DNA from: DATBLE01 sp046734335
GTDB taxonomy: Bacteria > Actinomycetota > Thermoleophilia > Gaiellales > Gaiellaceae
Assembly (NCBI GenBank): GCA_046734335.1
Contig: JBKPRA010000067.1
Coordinates: 1 to 60,197, forward strand
Reading direction: 5' to 3'
DNA: 60,197 nt
In this document: in pieces, positions 1 through 7,873 of the stretch
Layout of the letters: each line of letters opens with the position of its first letter
How positions within the stretch are numbered: position 1 is the first letter of the stretch
Made by a program: the position numbers and the translations under genes
The notes under the pieces: model-generated
What the model was told of the DNA's origin: nothing
The model's input: only the letters and a program-made list of their open reading frames with translations
Databases searched by the model: none

Positions 1-390
1 GGCAACATCACCATGGACACCGCCGGCATCGAGCGCGTCGACTTCAACGCCCTCGGCGGTGCCGACGACGTAACTGTCGACGACCTGACCGGGACCGACG
101 TCACCAGCCTGAACGTCGACCTGGCAAGCACCGTCGGCGGAGCCACCGGCGACGGCAAGGCCGACAGCGTCGTTGTCAACGCCCCTGACGGAAACGACTC
201 CATCGACGTGAGCGGCGACGCAGACGTCGTGAAGGTGAGCGGACTTGCACCAACGATCAAGATCCTCCACCCCGAAGTCGCCAACGACCGACTCGAGATC
301 GCGACTCTCGCGGGCACAGACGCGGTGAACACCATCGGCCTGGCCCCCGGTGCGATCCAGCTCTTCGTCGACGGCGTCCTCGTCCCTTGA
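1..390 (+). CDS. C-terminal part of an RTX-like calcium-binding secreted protein (5' truncated by window)
   Basis: The frame is open from base 1 to the TGA at 388-390, so only the last ~129 residues are present and the true start lies outside the window. The sequence is strongly acidic and rich in Asp, Gly, Val and Thr. It has repeated GADD, DLTGTD and APDGNDSIDVSGD-type turns, like the degenerate Asp/Gly beta-roll repeats of hemolysin-type calcium-binding proteins that are abundant in Thermoleophilia. It ends in a short hydrophobic strand (IQLFVDGVLVP) that may cap the roll. Family assignment rests on composition and repeat style. The full length and export signal cannot be seen. Confidence 0.6.
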   Translation, partial: GNITMDTAGIERVDFNALGGADDVTVDDLTGTDVTSLNVDLASTVGGATGDGKADSVVVNAPDGNDSIDVSGDADVVKVSGLAPTIKILHPEVANDRLEIATLAGTDAVNTIGLAPGAIQLFVDGVLVP

Positions 391-438
391 CAGAAGCAAA
401 CACTGCAGACCAACAACAAACGACGCGAAGGAGCTCAA

Positions 439-960
439 ATGAAACGCACGATCGCACTCTTCGTCGCCGCGGCCGCACTCTCCGGAGCCGTGCTCGTCAC
501 TGCCGCCCTCGGCGACGCGAGCTCGGCCTCCGCGCAGGCGCCGAAGGGAACACTCGTCGAGCTCGGGAAGACGCCGCTCGGCAGAGTCCTCATCGATGCG
601 CGCGGGCGCTCGCTCTATCTGTTCGAGAAGGACAAGCACGGCAAGAGTGCCTGCTACGGAGCCTGCGCGGCATACTGGCCGCCCGTGCTCAGCACCGCGA
701 AACCTCGCCCTGGAAAGGGTGTCCGGGCTTCCTTGCTCGGCTTCACCAAGCGGACCGACGGCAAGCGACAGGTGACGTACGCGGGTCACCCGCTGTACAC
801 GTTCGTGGGTGACAAGAGGGCGACGCAAACAACCGGAGAAGGCCTCACGGACTTCGGCGCAGCCTGGGATGTCGTCTCGGCGACCGGTCGCGCAGTCGAA
901 CCAACGACCGCTGGTTCTGGCGGAACTGGCAACGGCTACGGCGGCAGTTACGGCGGCTAA
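439..960 (+). CDS. Secreted-repeat protein of the COG4315 / Lipoprotein_15 family
   Basis: 173 residues. The N-terminus is a signal peptide (basic start, hydrophobic core FVAAAALSGAVLV, Ala-rich cleavage region near residue 32) without an obvious lipobox. The mature part has two copies of the family repeat: the first around LGRVLIDARGRSLYLFEKD with the paired cysteines of SACYGACAAYWPP, the second around the GHPLYTFVGDK block. The C-terminus is a short Gly/Tyr-rich tail. The family is exported and of unknown function; some members sit near redox or heme proteins. The start is supported by GAAGGAG about 8 bases upstream. A GC-rich hairpin lies 25 bases after the stop. Confidence 0.8.
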   Translation: MKRTIALFVAAAALSGAVLVTAALGDASSASAQAPKGTLVELGKTPLGRVLIDARGRSLYLFEKDKHGKSACYGACAAYWPPVLSTAKPRPGKGVRASLLGFTKRTDGKRQVTYAGHPLYTFVGDKRATQTTGEGLTDFGAAWDVVSATGRAVEPTTAGSGGTGNGYGGSYGG

Positions 961-984
961 GGCTGAAAGCCGCTGAGCCGCAAT

Positions 985-1015
985 CGGGGAGGGAGTTCCG
1001 CCGCCTCCCTCCCCG
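985..1015 (+). terminator. Perfect 11-bp inverted repeat downstream of the secreted-repeat gene
   Basis: Arms 985-995 and 1005-1015 are perfect reverse complements (CGGGGAGGGAG and its complement) with a 9-base loop, starting 25 bases after the stop codon at 960. There is no T-tract, so this is a GC-rich hairpin of the kind often seen at gene ends in high-GC actinobacteria rather than a classical intrinsic terminator. Confidence 0.5.
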
Positions 1016-1481
1016 GATACCAGCAGTCGAACTCCAGGCTCCGCGGTGTGGACGGTTGGGGCGGACGATGCGGCCAGGGCCTTCCATTCGCTGACCTCCT
1101 GGCGGTGCACCAGGAGCCCGAGCCGAAGCGCCACGAGCGCGCGCGACTCTTGGCCGAACTTCGAGGCGGCCCGATGGCGAATGGGTCCTGACCAAGACAC
1201 ACGGTCGGTGCCGCAGGGACCTTTGGCCCGCATTGCCCCAGCGAAGTGGAGTTCGAGCCGGAGGTTGAAGACAGCGGGCGACGCGTGGCCCGCCGTTAGC
1301 CGCTCGCTAGTTCTGAAGCGCTCCCAACCTCGCACATTGGCACGGTGGGGGCGGCTCGACCCCGGACATGACCGATGTGAGTCGTCGAAGGCTCAGGGGC
1401 CGGGGTGTTGCCGAGTGCGGAAGCATCGCGGCCGATCAGCTAGGGGTTGCGTTTTTACAGTTCTTGGACTCAATAGAGAGA
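1016..1481. other. Intergenic stretch without a recognisable gene
   Basis: About 470 bases between the hairpin after the secreted-repeat gene and the hairpin at the end of the sigma-factor gene. Open frames exist on both strands but are Arg/Ser/Pro-rich, have no ribosome-binding site and resemble no family. I see no tRNA, repeat or mobile-element end here. Confidence 0.4.
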
Positions 1482-1527
1482 GAGCTGCGCCCAGAAGGGG
1501 GAGAGGTGACACTTCTGGGCGCAACTC
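1482..1527 (-). terminator. Large hairpin after the sigma-factor gene
   Basis: Arms 1482-1497 and 1512-1527 form a 16-bp stem with a single mismatch around the core TGCGCCCAGAAG/CTTCTGGGCGCA and a 14-base loop. It lies 50 bases beyond the stop codon of the leftward sigma-factor gene. Read on the minus strand the stem is followed by a pyrimidine-rich CTCTCTCTATT run, so it could act as its terminator. Confidence 0.6.
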
Positions 1528-1576
1528 TTAGTTTGACTTGCTTTGTGTCCCGTGTCACGTCGCCGGGCCCGCCGCA

Positions 1577-2470
1577 TCACGCAACCTCGAGATAGCCACG
1601 GAGATCCGGCGCAACGTTGCGCAGCTTGTCGAGCGCCCTCGCCTCCAGTTGACGAGCCCGCTCGTATGTCACGCCCAGTTCCCTTCCTACCTCGACGAGC
1701 GACTGCGGACGCTGCCCCGCTAGACCGAAGCGCAGCTGGAGCACGAGGCGCAGACGATCGTCGAGCGAGTCGAGGGCGCTCCGAACCTCCTCTCTTTGCA
1801 TGCGCTCGGAAATGGTTGCTTCCGGATACGCCCAGTTCGTGTTGTCCTCGACTAGCTCGGCGCCGGCGCTCCGGTCCTCTCCCATGGCGGTTTCGAGACT
1901 GATGGGTTGCTGCTCGTAGTTGAGGAGCTCGTCGACGCGGCGGCAATCCAGACCCACCTCCGCGGCGATCTCGCTCAGCAGCGGCTCGCGACTCAGGCGC
2001 TGCCGGAGGACCTGCTGCGAATTACGAACCGTCCGAATCTGCCTTCGGACATAGATCGGCACGGGAACGACCCGTGGGTCCGCCGCCTGCTCGACCGCGC
2101 GCCTGATCACCAGCGTGGCGTACGTCGAGAGCCGAAAACCCAACCGATAGTCGAACCGTTCGACTGCTCGCGTGAGCGCGAGATTCCCTTCCTGGATCAG
2201 ATCGAGCACTGGGACGTTGTGATGCCTGTACTGGCGCGCGATCCAGATGACCAGACGGAGGTTCGCTTCGATCAGAAGGCGTTTGGCCCGGTCGTCTCCG
2301 GCATCCTTACGGCGGCAGAGCTCGCGCTCTTGCACCCGGGAGAGAAGCGGTGTACGTCCGACCCCGCGGAAATAAAGACTGAGCGAGTCCTCGATCTCGA
2401 GGCCCGAGTCACCGTCGCTCGGCCTACGGCCAGTCCTGCTCAATGGTTGATGTGCAGTTTCGACGCTCAT
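1577..2470 (-). CDS. Sigma-70 family RNA polymerase sigma factor (RpoD-like, group 2/3)
   Basis: 297 residues. A GTG lies 21 bases further upstream, but AAAGGAG sits 9 bases before the ATG at 2470, inside that longer frame, so the ATG is the start. Visible regions in order: 1.2 (residues ~25-60), 2 (~62-130, with DLIQEGNLAL and FDYRLGFRLSTYAT), 3 (~135-200), and 4 (~230-290, with the helix-turn-helix SLVEVGRELGVTYERARQLE). The factor directs RNA polymerase to a promoter class. In region 2 the Trp pair found in RpoD (STYATWWIRQ) is replaced by Leu120-Val121, so promoter melting or -10 choice may differ from the housekeeping factor. No anti-sigma gene is adjacent. The gene ends in a strong hairpin. 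Confidence 0.9.
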   Translation of the reverse strand: MSVETAHQPLSRTGRRPSDGDSGLEIEDSLSLYFRGVGRTPLLSRVQERELCRRKDAGDDRAKRLLIEANLRLVIWIARQYRHHNVPVLDLIQEGNLALTRAVERFDYRLGFRLSTYATLVIRRAVEQAADPRVVPVPIYVRRQIRTVRNSQQVLRQRLSREPLLSEIAAEVGLDCRRVDELLNYEQQPISLETAMGEDRSAGAELVEDNTNWAYPEATISERMQREEVRSALDSLDDRLRLVLQLRFGLAGQRPQSLVEVGRELGVTYERARQLEARALDKLRNVAPDLRGYLEVA

Positions 2471-2565
2471 CTTGCAGCACTCCTTTCGCACTCGAGTTCA
2501 AGGCCACGCAGCGGAGGCGCCCGAGGAGGGCGCCGCGCACACGCGGCGACGACCGGCGTTAGGCC

Positions 2566-3897
2566 TTAGCCGGGGCGCTCGAGGATGAAGAAGAGGCGCA
2601 GTGCTCGCCGCTGTTTCTCGACGAGCGTGACGGGGCGTCCATTGCGCGGCGGGATGAGACTCAGCCGTGTCGTGACGACGCCGTGGACATCCTTGCCCTG
2701 CATTCCTCCAGAGCCGCCGGACCCCAGTGAGGAAGTCGGGGCAGGTGGCAGGAGGGGCTTGTCGTTGTCGGGCGCAGGAGGCACCAACGGGCTAAGTTTC
2801 CGCGACCCGTTTGGGCGGTCCTTCCTTTCACCCGTCTTTCCGGACCGCGCAGCTTGATGCGTATCGATGTGAGCGGGCAACCGAGCGAGGAGGATCCGCT
2901 CAGGAGTGAGGCGGACGCTCGCAGAGAAGGTGGAACCGCAGACAACGACACGTCGACTGACCTGCGGGCGGATCACGCTCCGGACGTCGCCGTTGACTGT
3001 GGTTGGCGAGATGGGCACGGTCCGGCCGCCGAGCCCCGAGGCTGCCGTGGCCGCGTCGAGAAAGGATGCGCTAAGCAGAGAATCAGCCGTCGTCAGACCG
3101 CTGACGACCTCTGGCCGTGCCGGGGTCGCCGTCGACAAGCCGGCCGAGGAATCATCGACGAGTCCGGACGGCGTCCCTGCGTTATCAGTGGCGTTCGATC
3201 CAGTGTCGGCGGGAGCAGGTTCGCTCGGCGGAGGCGCGGAATCGGTGGTGCCGTCGACTGCATCCGAGCTGCTACCCCGTTTCGAGGGTCGTTTGCTGGC
3301 GGCGGCGGCTGACGCGGGGGAAAAGCCGGGAGCTGCCGGCAACGCGCTGGTTGCCCCGGTGTCTACGGCGCCGTTGCCCCCGCCTGCCTCCGGTGCCGTG
3401 CCGAGCGCGTCTGGGGTCGCGGTGGGATCCGTGCCGGTCGCGGCGGGCTCGGCGGGCGTGGGGGTGCACCCCGCCGCCTGTGGGGCCGCGCCGGAGCCGG
3501 TGGCCGGGGTGGGCTCGGAGGGTGTGGGGGTGCATGCCGTCGCTGGTGGGGCCGTGCCGGGCGCTGTCGTGGTTGTGGTGGCATCCGTGGCGCTCGAGGT
3601 CGTGTCGGGCGGCGCGGGCGCCGGGACGTCGGTACCGGGATCGGTGGCGGTCGTCTCGGTGCCGTCCGTAACCGCTGGGTCTGTCTCTGCCGCGCCTGTT
3701 GCAGCCGGTGAGGTTTCGGCGTCGGGAGCGGTGGCCGAGCTGCTCGGAGTGCCGGAGGGATCCGGCGGCGCTAGATCATCGGCTCGCGCAGTATTGACGC
3801 AGATCGACGCGCAGGCGAGTGCGACCAGCAGCGCGGCGGTACCACCGAGAACTCGCAGCCATCGCTGGTCAGCCAGTAAAGCAACCCGGTTTGGCAC
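2566..3897 (-). CDS. Thr/Pro/Ala-rich exported protein of unknown function
   Basis: About 443 residues, from a GTG preceded by GGGGAG at 8 bases; a TTG one codon upstream is also possible. Residues ~1-40 form a signal peptide (hydrophobic stretch LRVLGGTAALLVALACASI, ending ARADD). Residues ~41-260 are low complexity, dominated by Thr, Ala, Pro, Ser, Asp and Gly, with two near-identical copies of a TACTPTPSEP / AGCTPTPAEP element. The last ~180 residues are basic and less repetitive, with a possible folded segment around VIRPQVSRRVVVCGS. It resembles a cell-wall-spanning or surface stalk protein. No catalytic domain or sortase motif is visible. It lies 95 bases upstream of the sigma-factor gene on the same strand, so the two could be co-transcribed. 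Confidence 0.6.
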   Translation of the reverse strand: MPNRVALLADQRWLRVLGGTAALLVALACASICVNTARADDLAPPDPSGTPSSSATAPDAETSPAATGAAETDPAVTDGTETTATDPGTDVPAPAPPDTTSSATDATTTTTAPGTAPPATACTPTPSEPTPATGSGAAPQAAGCTPTPAEPAATGTDPTATPDALGTAPEAGGGNGAVDTGATSALPAAPGFSPASAAAASKRPSKRGSSSDAVDGTTDSAPPPSEPAPADTGSNATDNAGTPSGLVDDSSAGLSTATPARPEVVSGLTTADSLLSASFLDAATAASGLGGRTVPISPTTVNGDVRSVIRPQVSRRVVVCGSTFSASVRLTPERILLARLPAHIDTHQAARSGKTGERKDRPNGSRKLSPLVPPAPDNDKPLLPPAPTSSLGSGGSGGMQGKDVHGVVTTRLSLIPPRNGRPVTLVEKQRRALRLFFILERPG

Positions 3898-3900
3898 CAA

Positions 3901-4190
3901 AAGCGCTCCCCTCGCGATGGCGACAGTCGTACTTCGAGCCCGGGATTATCTGCAGTCGACACGTCTCGTGCAAGGGGGCATGAGGTCGTGAAACTGCCGA
4001 AACGCAGCAACTTGGGATACAGTCAGCCTCAAGTAGAGCTTTACTCTCGGCGTGCAGGGATCGTACCGATTTGCGAACGCGGTGAAGCTCTCCGGTCAGG
4101 TTCGGCCGGGGATCACGCGAAGAAGCCGCAGCACGCAAGAAGAATGCACGGGCCACTCGCGAAACGGTCTCGACCGCTCCGTCCGCCCGC
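3901..4190. other. Intergenic region between the exported-protein gene and the deacetylase gene
   Basis: About 290 bases. It should hold the promoter of the leftward exported-protein gene at its left end and the end of the deacetylase/GntR transcript at its right end. I could not identify a convincing -35/-10 pair, hairpin or small gene. Confidence 0.3.
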
Positions 4191-5105
4191 TCATGACCGT
4201 GCTCGGCTCATGCCGGTGGGTGACGTCTCCCGGGCGTGGATCGGTCGATCGCGAAGCCACACGTCGAGGGGATGCTCCTCTCGCCAACGCTGGACATATT
4301 CGTCCAGCCGCATGAAGACGACATCCTCGCGCGTCGCCATCTCCTTGATCAGGCGCTCGAGCATCGCGAGCCGATGACCACGCCCGATCACCTGAGGGTG
4401 GAGGGCGAGGTCGTAGACCCCACCGGGAGTGTGGGTGTACGCGTACTCGAACTCCGTGAGCCAGATCTCGTGCACCGCCGATGCCGGAAGCTGCTGATAT
4501 GTCGCTCCTCCAACGAACTCGAAGTACGTGAAGTCGCTGAGGCCACGGTAGAACGGGATTCCGACCAGATCGACTGTCTCGCCGAAGACATACGGGGCAT
4601 CGCCCGGCCATAAGTCGCCGCGGCGGAGGTAGTACGGCGTGAAGTCGGAGCCCGAGAACGACGCGTCGTAGAGGATGCCGTGCTCGAGGAGGATGTCGAC
4701 CGTGTGGGCGCTGACATCCACAGACGGCGCGCGGTAACCGACGGGACGAATCCCAGCAGCCTGGTCGAGAGCTTCGAGCCCTCGCCGGAACACAGCTCGC
4801 TCACGCTCGACGCCGAGGCCGGCCACGCTCTCGTGAACCCAGCCGTGATGGCCGATCTCGTGGCCGGCGTCGCGGATCTGGCAGATCAGCTCGGGATATG
4901 CGAGCGCCGTGTGCCCGGGTACGAAGAAGGTGGTCCTGATCGTGTACGTCGTCAGCAGTTCGAGGATCCGGGGCAGCGCGAACGCACCGAACTCGCCCCG
5001 GGAGAGGTCGGCCACATTGTTGCCGGCCATCTCATGCGCCCACGGCGAGATGGCGTCGAAGTCGAACGTCAACGCGACTGTCAGGCGAGGCAGCATTCCG
5101 CTCAT
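4191..5105 (-). CDS. Polysaccharide-deacetylase-fold hydrolase (NodB/PuuE-like)
   Basis: 304 residues, no signal peptide, so probably cytoplasmic. NodB-homology motifs are visible: TFDFD near residues 13-17 (catalytic Asp and metal Asp), HHGWVH near 86-91 (the two zinc histidines), RAPSVD around 144-149, and a late ALHPQVIG block. This layout matches the subgroup of cytosolic metal-dependent amidohydrolases and deacetylases that includes PuuE-type allantoinase and HP0310-like enzymes rather than exported chitin or peptidoglycan deacetylases. Its ATG overlaps the TGA of the GntR regulator (ATGA), so the two are translationally coupled. The substrate is unknown; the neighbouring peptide importer suggests an imported amide or acetylated compound. 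Confidence 0.8.
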   Translation of the reverse strand: MSGMLPRLTVALTFDFDAISPWAHEMAGNNVADLSRGEFGAFALPRILELLTTYTIRTTFFVPGHTALAYPELICQIRDAGHEIGHHGWVHESVAGLGVERERAVFRRGLEALDQAAGIRPVGYRAPSVDVSAHTVDILLEHGILYDASFSGSDFTPYYLRRGDLWPGDAPYVFGETVDLVGIPFYRGLSDFTYFEFVGGATYQQLPASAVHEIWLTEFEYAYTHTPGGVYDLALHPQVIGRGHRLAMLERLIKEMATREDVVFMRLDEYVQRWREEHPLDVWLRDRPIHARETSPTGMSRARS

Positions 5106-5842
5106 GCCTCCCGACCACCGGCGCCTGCGTGGAGCTCCTTCCGCGGCGAGGGGTCTTCAGGCGTGATCGTGTAGTCACTTGCCCGGAGATGAGTCTTCAG
5201 CGCCGCGAGTGAGCTCTTGACGTCTCTTCCCTCGATCGCGTCGACGATTTCCGCGTGCTCGTCGACGACCTGTTCGAGCACCACCGTGGGCCGCGGGGCG
5301 CCGAGTCGTGCCACGCGCACGAAGCCGCGAAGCTGTCCGAGCAGGTCGTAGAGGATCGGCAGCCTGGCGCCTTCGACGATCTTCAGATGGAACTGCTCGT
5401 CGAGGTCGAGGAAGTCGTCCTCTCGCCCCTCGGTCGCTGCGCGCCGCTGTCGGATCAGCAGGAGCCGGAGGTAGTCGATCTCGTCGATCGTCATCACCTC
5501 GCATGCTCTGGTGAACGCGACCCCTTCGAGCGCCTCTCGCAGAAGGAGTATCTCCTCGCGGTGTTCAGGGGTGAAGCCGCGTACGATCACCTGCCGGCGC
5601 GGGCCGATCTCGAGCAACCCCTCCTGGAGAAGGCGTCCGAGCGCTTGCCGAACAGGGGTGCGGGAGCTGCCGAGAGTCTTCGCGAGATCGCTCTCGGCCA
5701 GCACGCTGCCGGTCGGAAAGTCACCGCGCGTGATGCCCTCGCGAACGTAGTGATAGGCGCGGTCGCTCAGTCGCCCGCGGCCTGAAGCTCTTGCCCGGAT
5801 CGACGGTGCGCCCGCCCGGGGGGTTGTCGGCTCTGCGCCCAC
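5102..5842 (-). CDS. GntR-family transcriptional regulator, FadR/FCD subfamily
   Basis: 246 residues from a GTG. The N-terminal winged helix covers residues ~23-90, with the recognition region SDLAKTLGSSRTPVRQALGRL. The C-terminal FCD ligand domain covers ~95-225, with the expected metal-binding pattern (Asp and His in DLDEQFHLKIVEG, then EHAEIVDAIEGRD and ALKTHL). FCD regulators bind small carboxylates or amino-acid-like effectors and usually repress a divergent operon. This gene is divergent from the peptide-type ABC importer, with a palindrome in the shared promoter, and is coupled to the deacetylase. It is therefore probably the local repressor of both arms. Confidence 0.87.
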   Translation of the reverse strand: MGAEPTTPRAGAPSIRARASGRGRLSDRAYHYVREGITRGDFPTGSVLAESDLAKTLGSSRTPVRQALGRLLQEGLLEIGPRRQVIVRGFTPEHREEILLLREALEGVAFTRACEVMTIDEIDYLRLLLIRQRRAATEGREDDFLDLDEQFHLKIVEGARLPILYDLLGQLRGFVRVARLGAPRPTVVLEQVVDEHAEIVDAIEGRDVKSSLAALKTHLRASDYTITPEDPSPRKELHAGAGGREA

Positions 5843-5854
5843 CGCTCCGGGATC

Positions 5855-5884
5855 TTGACAGGGATCCCTGAGCTAGTCGAGAAT
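5855..5884 (+). promoter_or_regulatory. Promoter of the ABC-importer operon with an embedded operator palindrome
   Basis: A perfect -35 box TTGACA (5855-5860) is followed after 18 bases by GAGAAT (5879-5884), a plausible -10 box. The 12-bp perfect palindrome CAGGGATCCCTG at 5859-5870 overlaps the -35 end and the spacer. A regulator bound there would block RNA polymerase. It lies between the GTG of the GntR/FCD gene at 5842 and the importer start at 5972, the expected place for that regulator's operator. Confidence 0.55.
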
Positions 5885-5971
5885 CCCAGATTCCGCGACG
5901 TGCCCTTTCGACGGCGCCCGGCGTTCGCAGCGGAACGGCGTCTAGCGAGGGGCGCACCCGAGAGGAGCATG

Positions 5972-7786
5972 ATGACGAAGAGGTCCTTGCAGAGGCGCGT
6001 TCCGAAGTTGTTCCAATCGTCGCGCGGGCTGATCGCCGCGCTCCTCGTCGTTGCAGCGGTCGCGATCGCGTCTGCGCTCGCCTTCGGCGGCTCCGCAAGC
6101 GGCAGCGGGGAGCAGGCGCCCCAGCGTGGCGGCACGCTGCGGCTCCTGGGGACGAGCGACATCTTCAATCTCGACACGACCAGCGGCTACTACACGGTGC
6201 TGAACAACGTCGCCCGCGGCTTCACACGGCAGCTGGTCACCTTCCCTTCGTCGAACAACTTCCTCGAGGAGATCAAGGTCGTGCCCGACATCGCCACCTC
6301 GGTGCCGACGACCGGGAACGGTGGCATCACCGCCGGCGGCAAGACCTACACGTTCCACCTGAGAAAAGGGGTCAAGTGGGACACGACTCCGGCACGCCAG
6401 GTGACGGCGTCGGACTTCGTACGCGAGTTCAAGATGCTCTGCAATCCGGCCTCGCCGACGGGCGCGCCGGGCTACTTCACGAGCACGATCGTCGGCATGA
6501 AGGCGTACTGCGACGGTTTCGCCAAGGTGAAGGGGACGGCGCCTGCGATCGCCGCGTACGTGAACTCGCATGCACTGCCGGGCGTGGTCGCGAGGAACGA
6601 CCTGACGCTCGTCTTCCGCCTCGTGAAGCCCGCGCCCGACTTTCCGAACATTCTCACCCTCGGCTTCTGTTCCGCTCGGCCGGTCGAGTACATGAAGTAC
6701 GTGCCGGACAGCGCTCAGTTCCGGCAGCACACGATCTCGGACGGCCCCTACAAGATCGTGAAGTACGTACCGACGAAGGAGTTCCAGCTCGAGCGGAATC
6801 CGGCGTGGGACCCGAAGACGGATCCGATCCGCAAGGCATACGTCGATCGCATCACGGTCACCGAGGGGCTGACCGCGGACAACGTCCAGCAGCAACTCGA
6901 GGCAGGGACCGCCGAGATGGAGTGGGATGCGGTTCCACCGACACAGGACCTGCCGCGCTTGATCAGCTCGAACGACAAGCGGCTCGTCATCGGCCCGGCC
7001 GGCCCCTACTACGTCGCGCTGAACGTCTATCTGGCCCTCAACCAGTACCGCGGCGTGATGAAGAACAAGCTCGTCCGGCAGGCGGTCAACTACGCCGTCG
7101 ACAAGAACGCAATCGTGCAGATCTACGGCGGCAAGCGGATCGCCGCGACGTCCAACCAGGTGATCATGCCGGGAAACGTCGGCTACATCCCGAATTTCAA
7201 TCCGTACCCGAACAAGAACGGAAGCGGTGATCCCGACAAGGCGAAACAGCTCCTCGCCAAGGCCGGGTATCCGAACGGCGTGGACATCAAGCTCGTCTAC
7301 TCGACGCTCGACCCGGGTCCGAGGGTCGCCCAGTCCCTGCAGGCGAGCCTCGGCAAGGCAGGGTTCCGGGTGAAGTTGATTCCGGCAACCGGGTCCGATT
7401 TCTACGGCAAGTACATGCTCGTCCCGAGCACCGCCAAGCAGGGTGTCTGGGATATCGCGCCTCCGGGGTGGATCCCCGACTGGTTCGGCAACAACGGACG
7501 CTCGGTCATCCAGCCGCTCTTCACGAACCCGGCTCCGGGGTCGAGCGACTTCGGCGGGTACAGCAGCCCGGTCACGAACGGCTTCGTCGACAAGGCCCTG
7601 ACCGCGACGTCAGCGGCGCAGGCGGCGACGTACTGGCGGAAGGCGAACGCCCAGCTCATGAAGGATGCGGCTGCGGTACCGGTCGAGATCCAGAAGTGGA
7701 CCGTGTTCCACTCCTCGAAGGTCCAGAACTGCATCTTCTACTTCCTCTCGCTCAACTGCGACACCACGCAGGTGTGGCTGAAGTAG
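5972..7786 (+). CDS. ABC transporter substrate-binding protein, family 5 (peptide/opine type)
   Basis: 604 residues. The start is chosen at the second of two adjacent ATGs because AGAGGAG is better spaced for it; the frame is open further upstream without a better site. A signal segment (LIAALLVVAAVAIASALAF) spans residues ~20-40, without a lipobox Cys directly behind it. The mature part has the family-5 pattern: GGTLRLLGTSDIF at the start, YTFHLRKGVKW, the ISDGPYKIVKYVP block, and VRQAVNYAVDKNAIVQIYGG in the second lobe. Such proteins capture oligopeptides, dipeptides, opines or glycosides outside the membrane for the permease encoded downstream. The cargo cannot be read from sequence. First gene of the importer operon. 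Confidence 0.9.
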   Translation: MTKRSLQRRVPKLFQSSRGLIAALLVVAAVAIASALAFGGSASGSGEQAPQRGGTLRLLGTSDIFNLDTTSGYYTVLNNVARGFTRQLVTFPSSNNFLEEIKVVPDIATSVPTTGNGGITAGGKTYTFHLRKGVKWDTTPARQVTASDFVREFKMLCNPASPTGAPGYFTSTIVGMKAYCDGFAKVKGTAPAIAAYVNSHALPGVVARNDLTLVFRLVKPAPDFPNILTLGFCSARPVEYMKYVPDSAQFRQHTISDGPYKIVKYVPTKEFQLERNPAWDPKTDPIRKAYVDRITVTEGLTADNVQQQLEAGTAEMEWDAVPPTQDLPRLISSNDKRLVIGPAGPYYVALNVYLALNQYRGVMKNKLVRQAVNYAVDKNAIVQIYGGKRIAATSNQVIMPGNVGYIPNFNPYPNKNGSGDPDKAKQLLAKAGYPNGVDIKLVYSTLDPGPRVAQSLQASLGKAGFRVKLIPATGSDFYGKYMLVPSTAKQGVWDIAPPGWIPDWFGNNGRSVIQPLFTNPAPGSSDFGGYSSPVTNGFVDKALTATSAAQAATYWRKANAQLMKDAAAVPVEIQKWTVFHSSKVQNCIFYFLSLNCDTTQVWLK

Positions 7787-7837
7787 CGTCCCCGGCCGGG
7801 GAGCCGTCCGACACGCACAACAGAGAGTCGCTCGAGG

Positions 7838-7858
7838 CCGGCAGTCATCACCTGCCGG
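7838..7858 (+). promoter_or_regulatory. Intercistronic stem-loops between binding protein and ATPase genes
   Basis: CCGGCAG (7838-7844) and CTGCCGG (7852-7858) form a 7-bp GC-rich stem with a 7-base loop. A second perfect palindrome, TCCCCGGCCGGGGA, lies at 7789-7802 just after the binding-protein stop. Such hairpins after the binding-protein gene commonly protect its mRNA or attenuate read-through, giving more binding protein than membrane components. Confidence 0.5.
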
Positions 7859-7873
7859 TCTCGGGCGAGTAGC

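Noticed and set aside
2906..3991. Long rightward open frame of 361 codons antisense to the Thr/Pro-rich exported protein
   Set aside because: It is Val/Ala/Gly-biased shadow coding of the opposite strand; the leftward frame has a proper signal peptide and ribosome-binding site.
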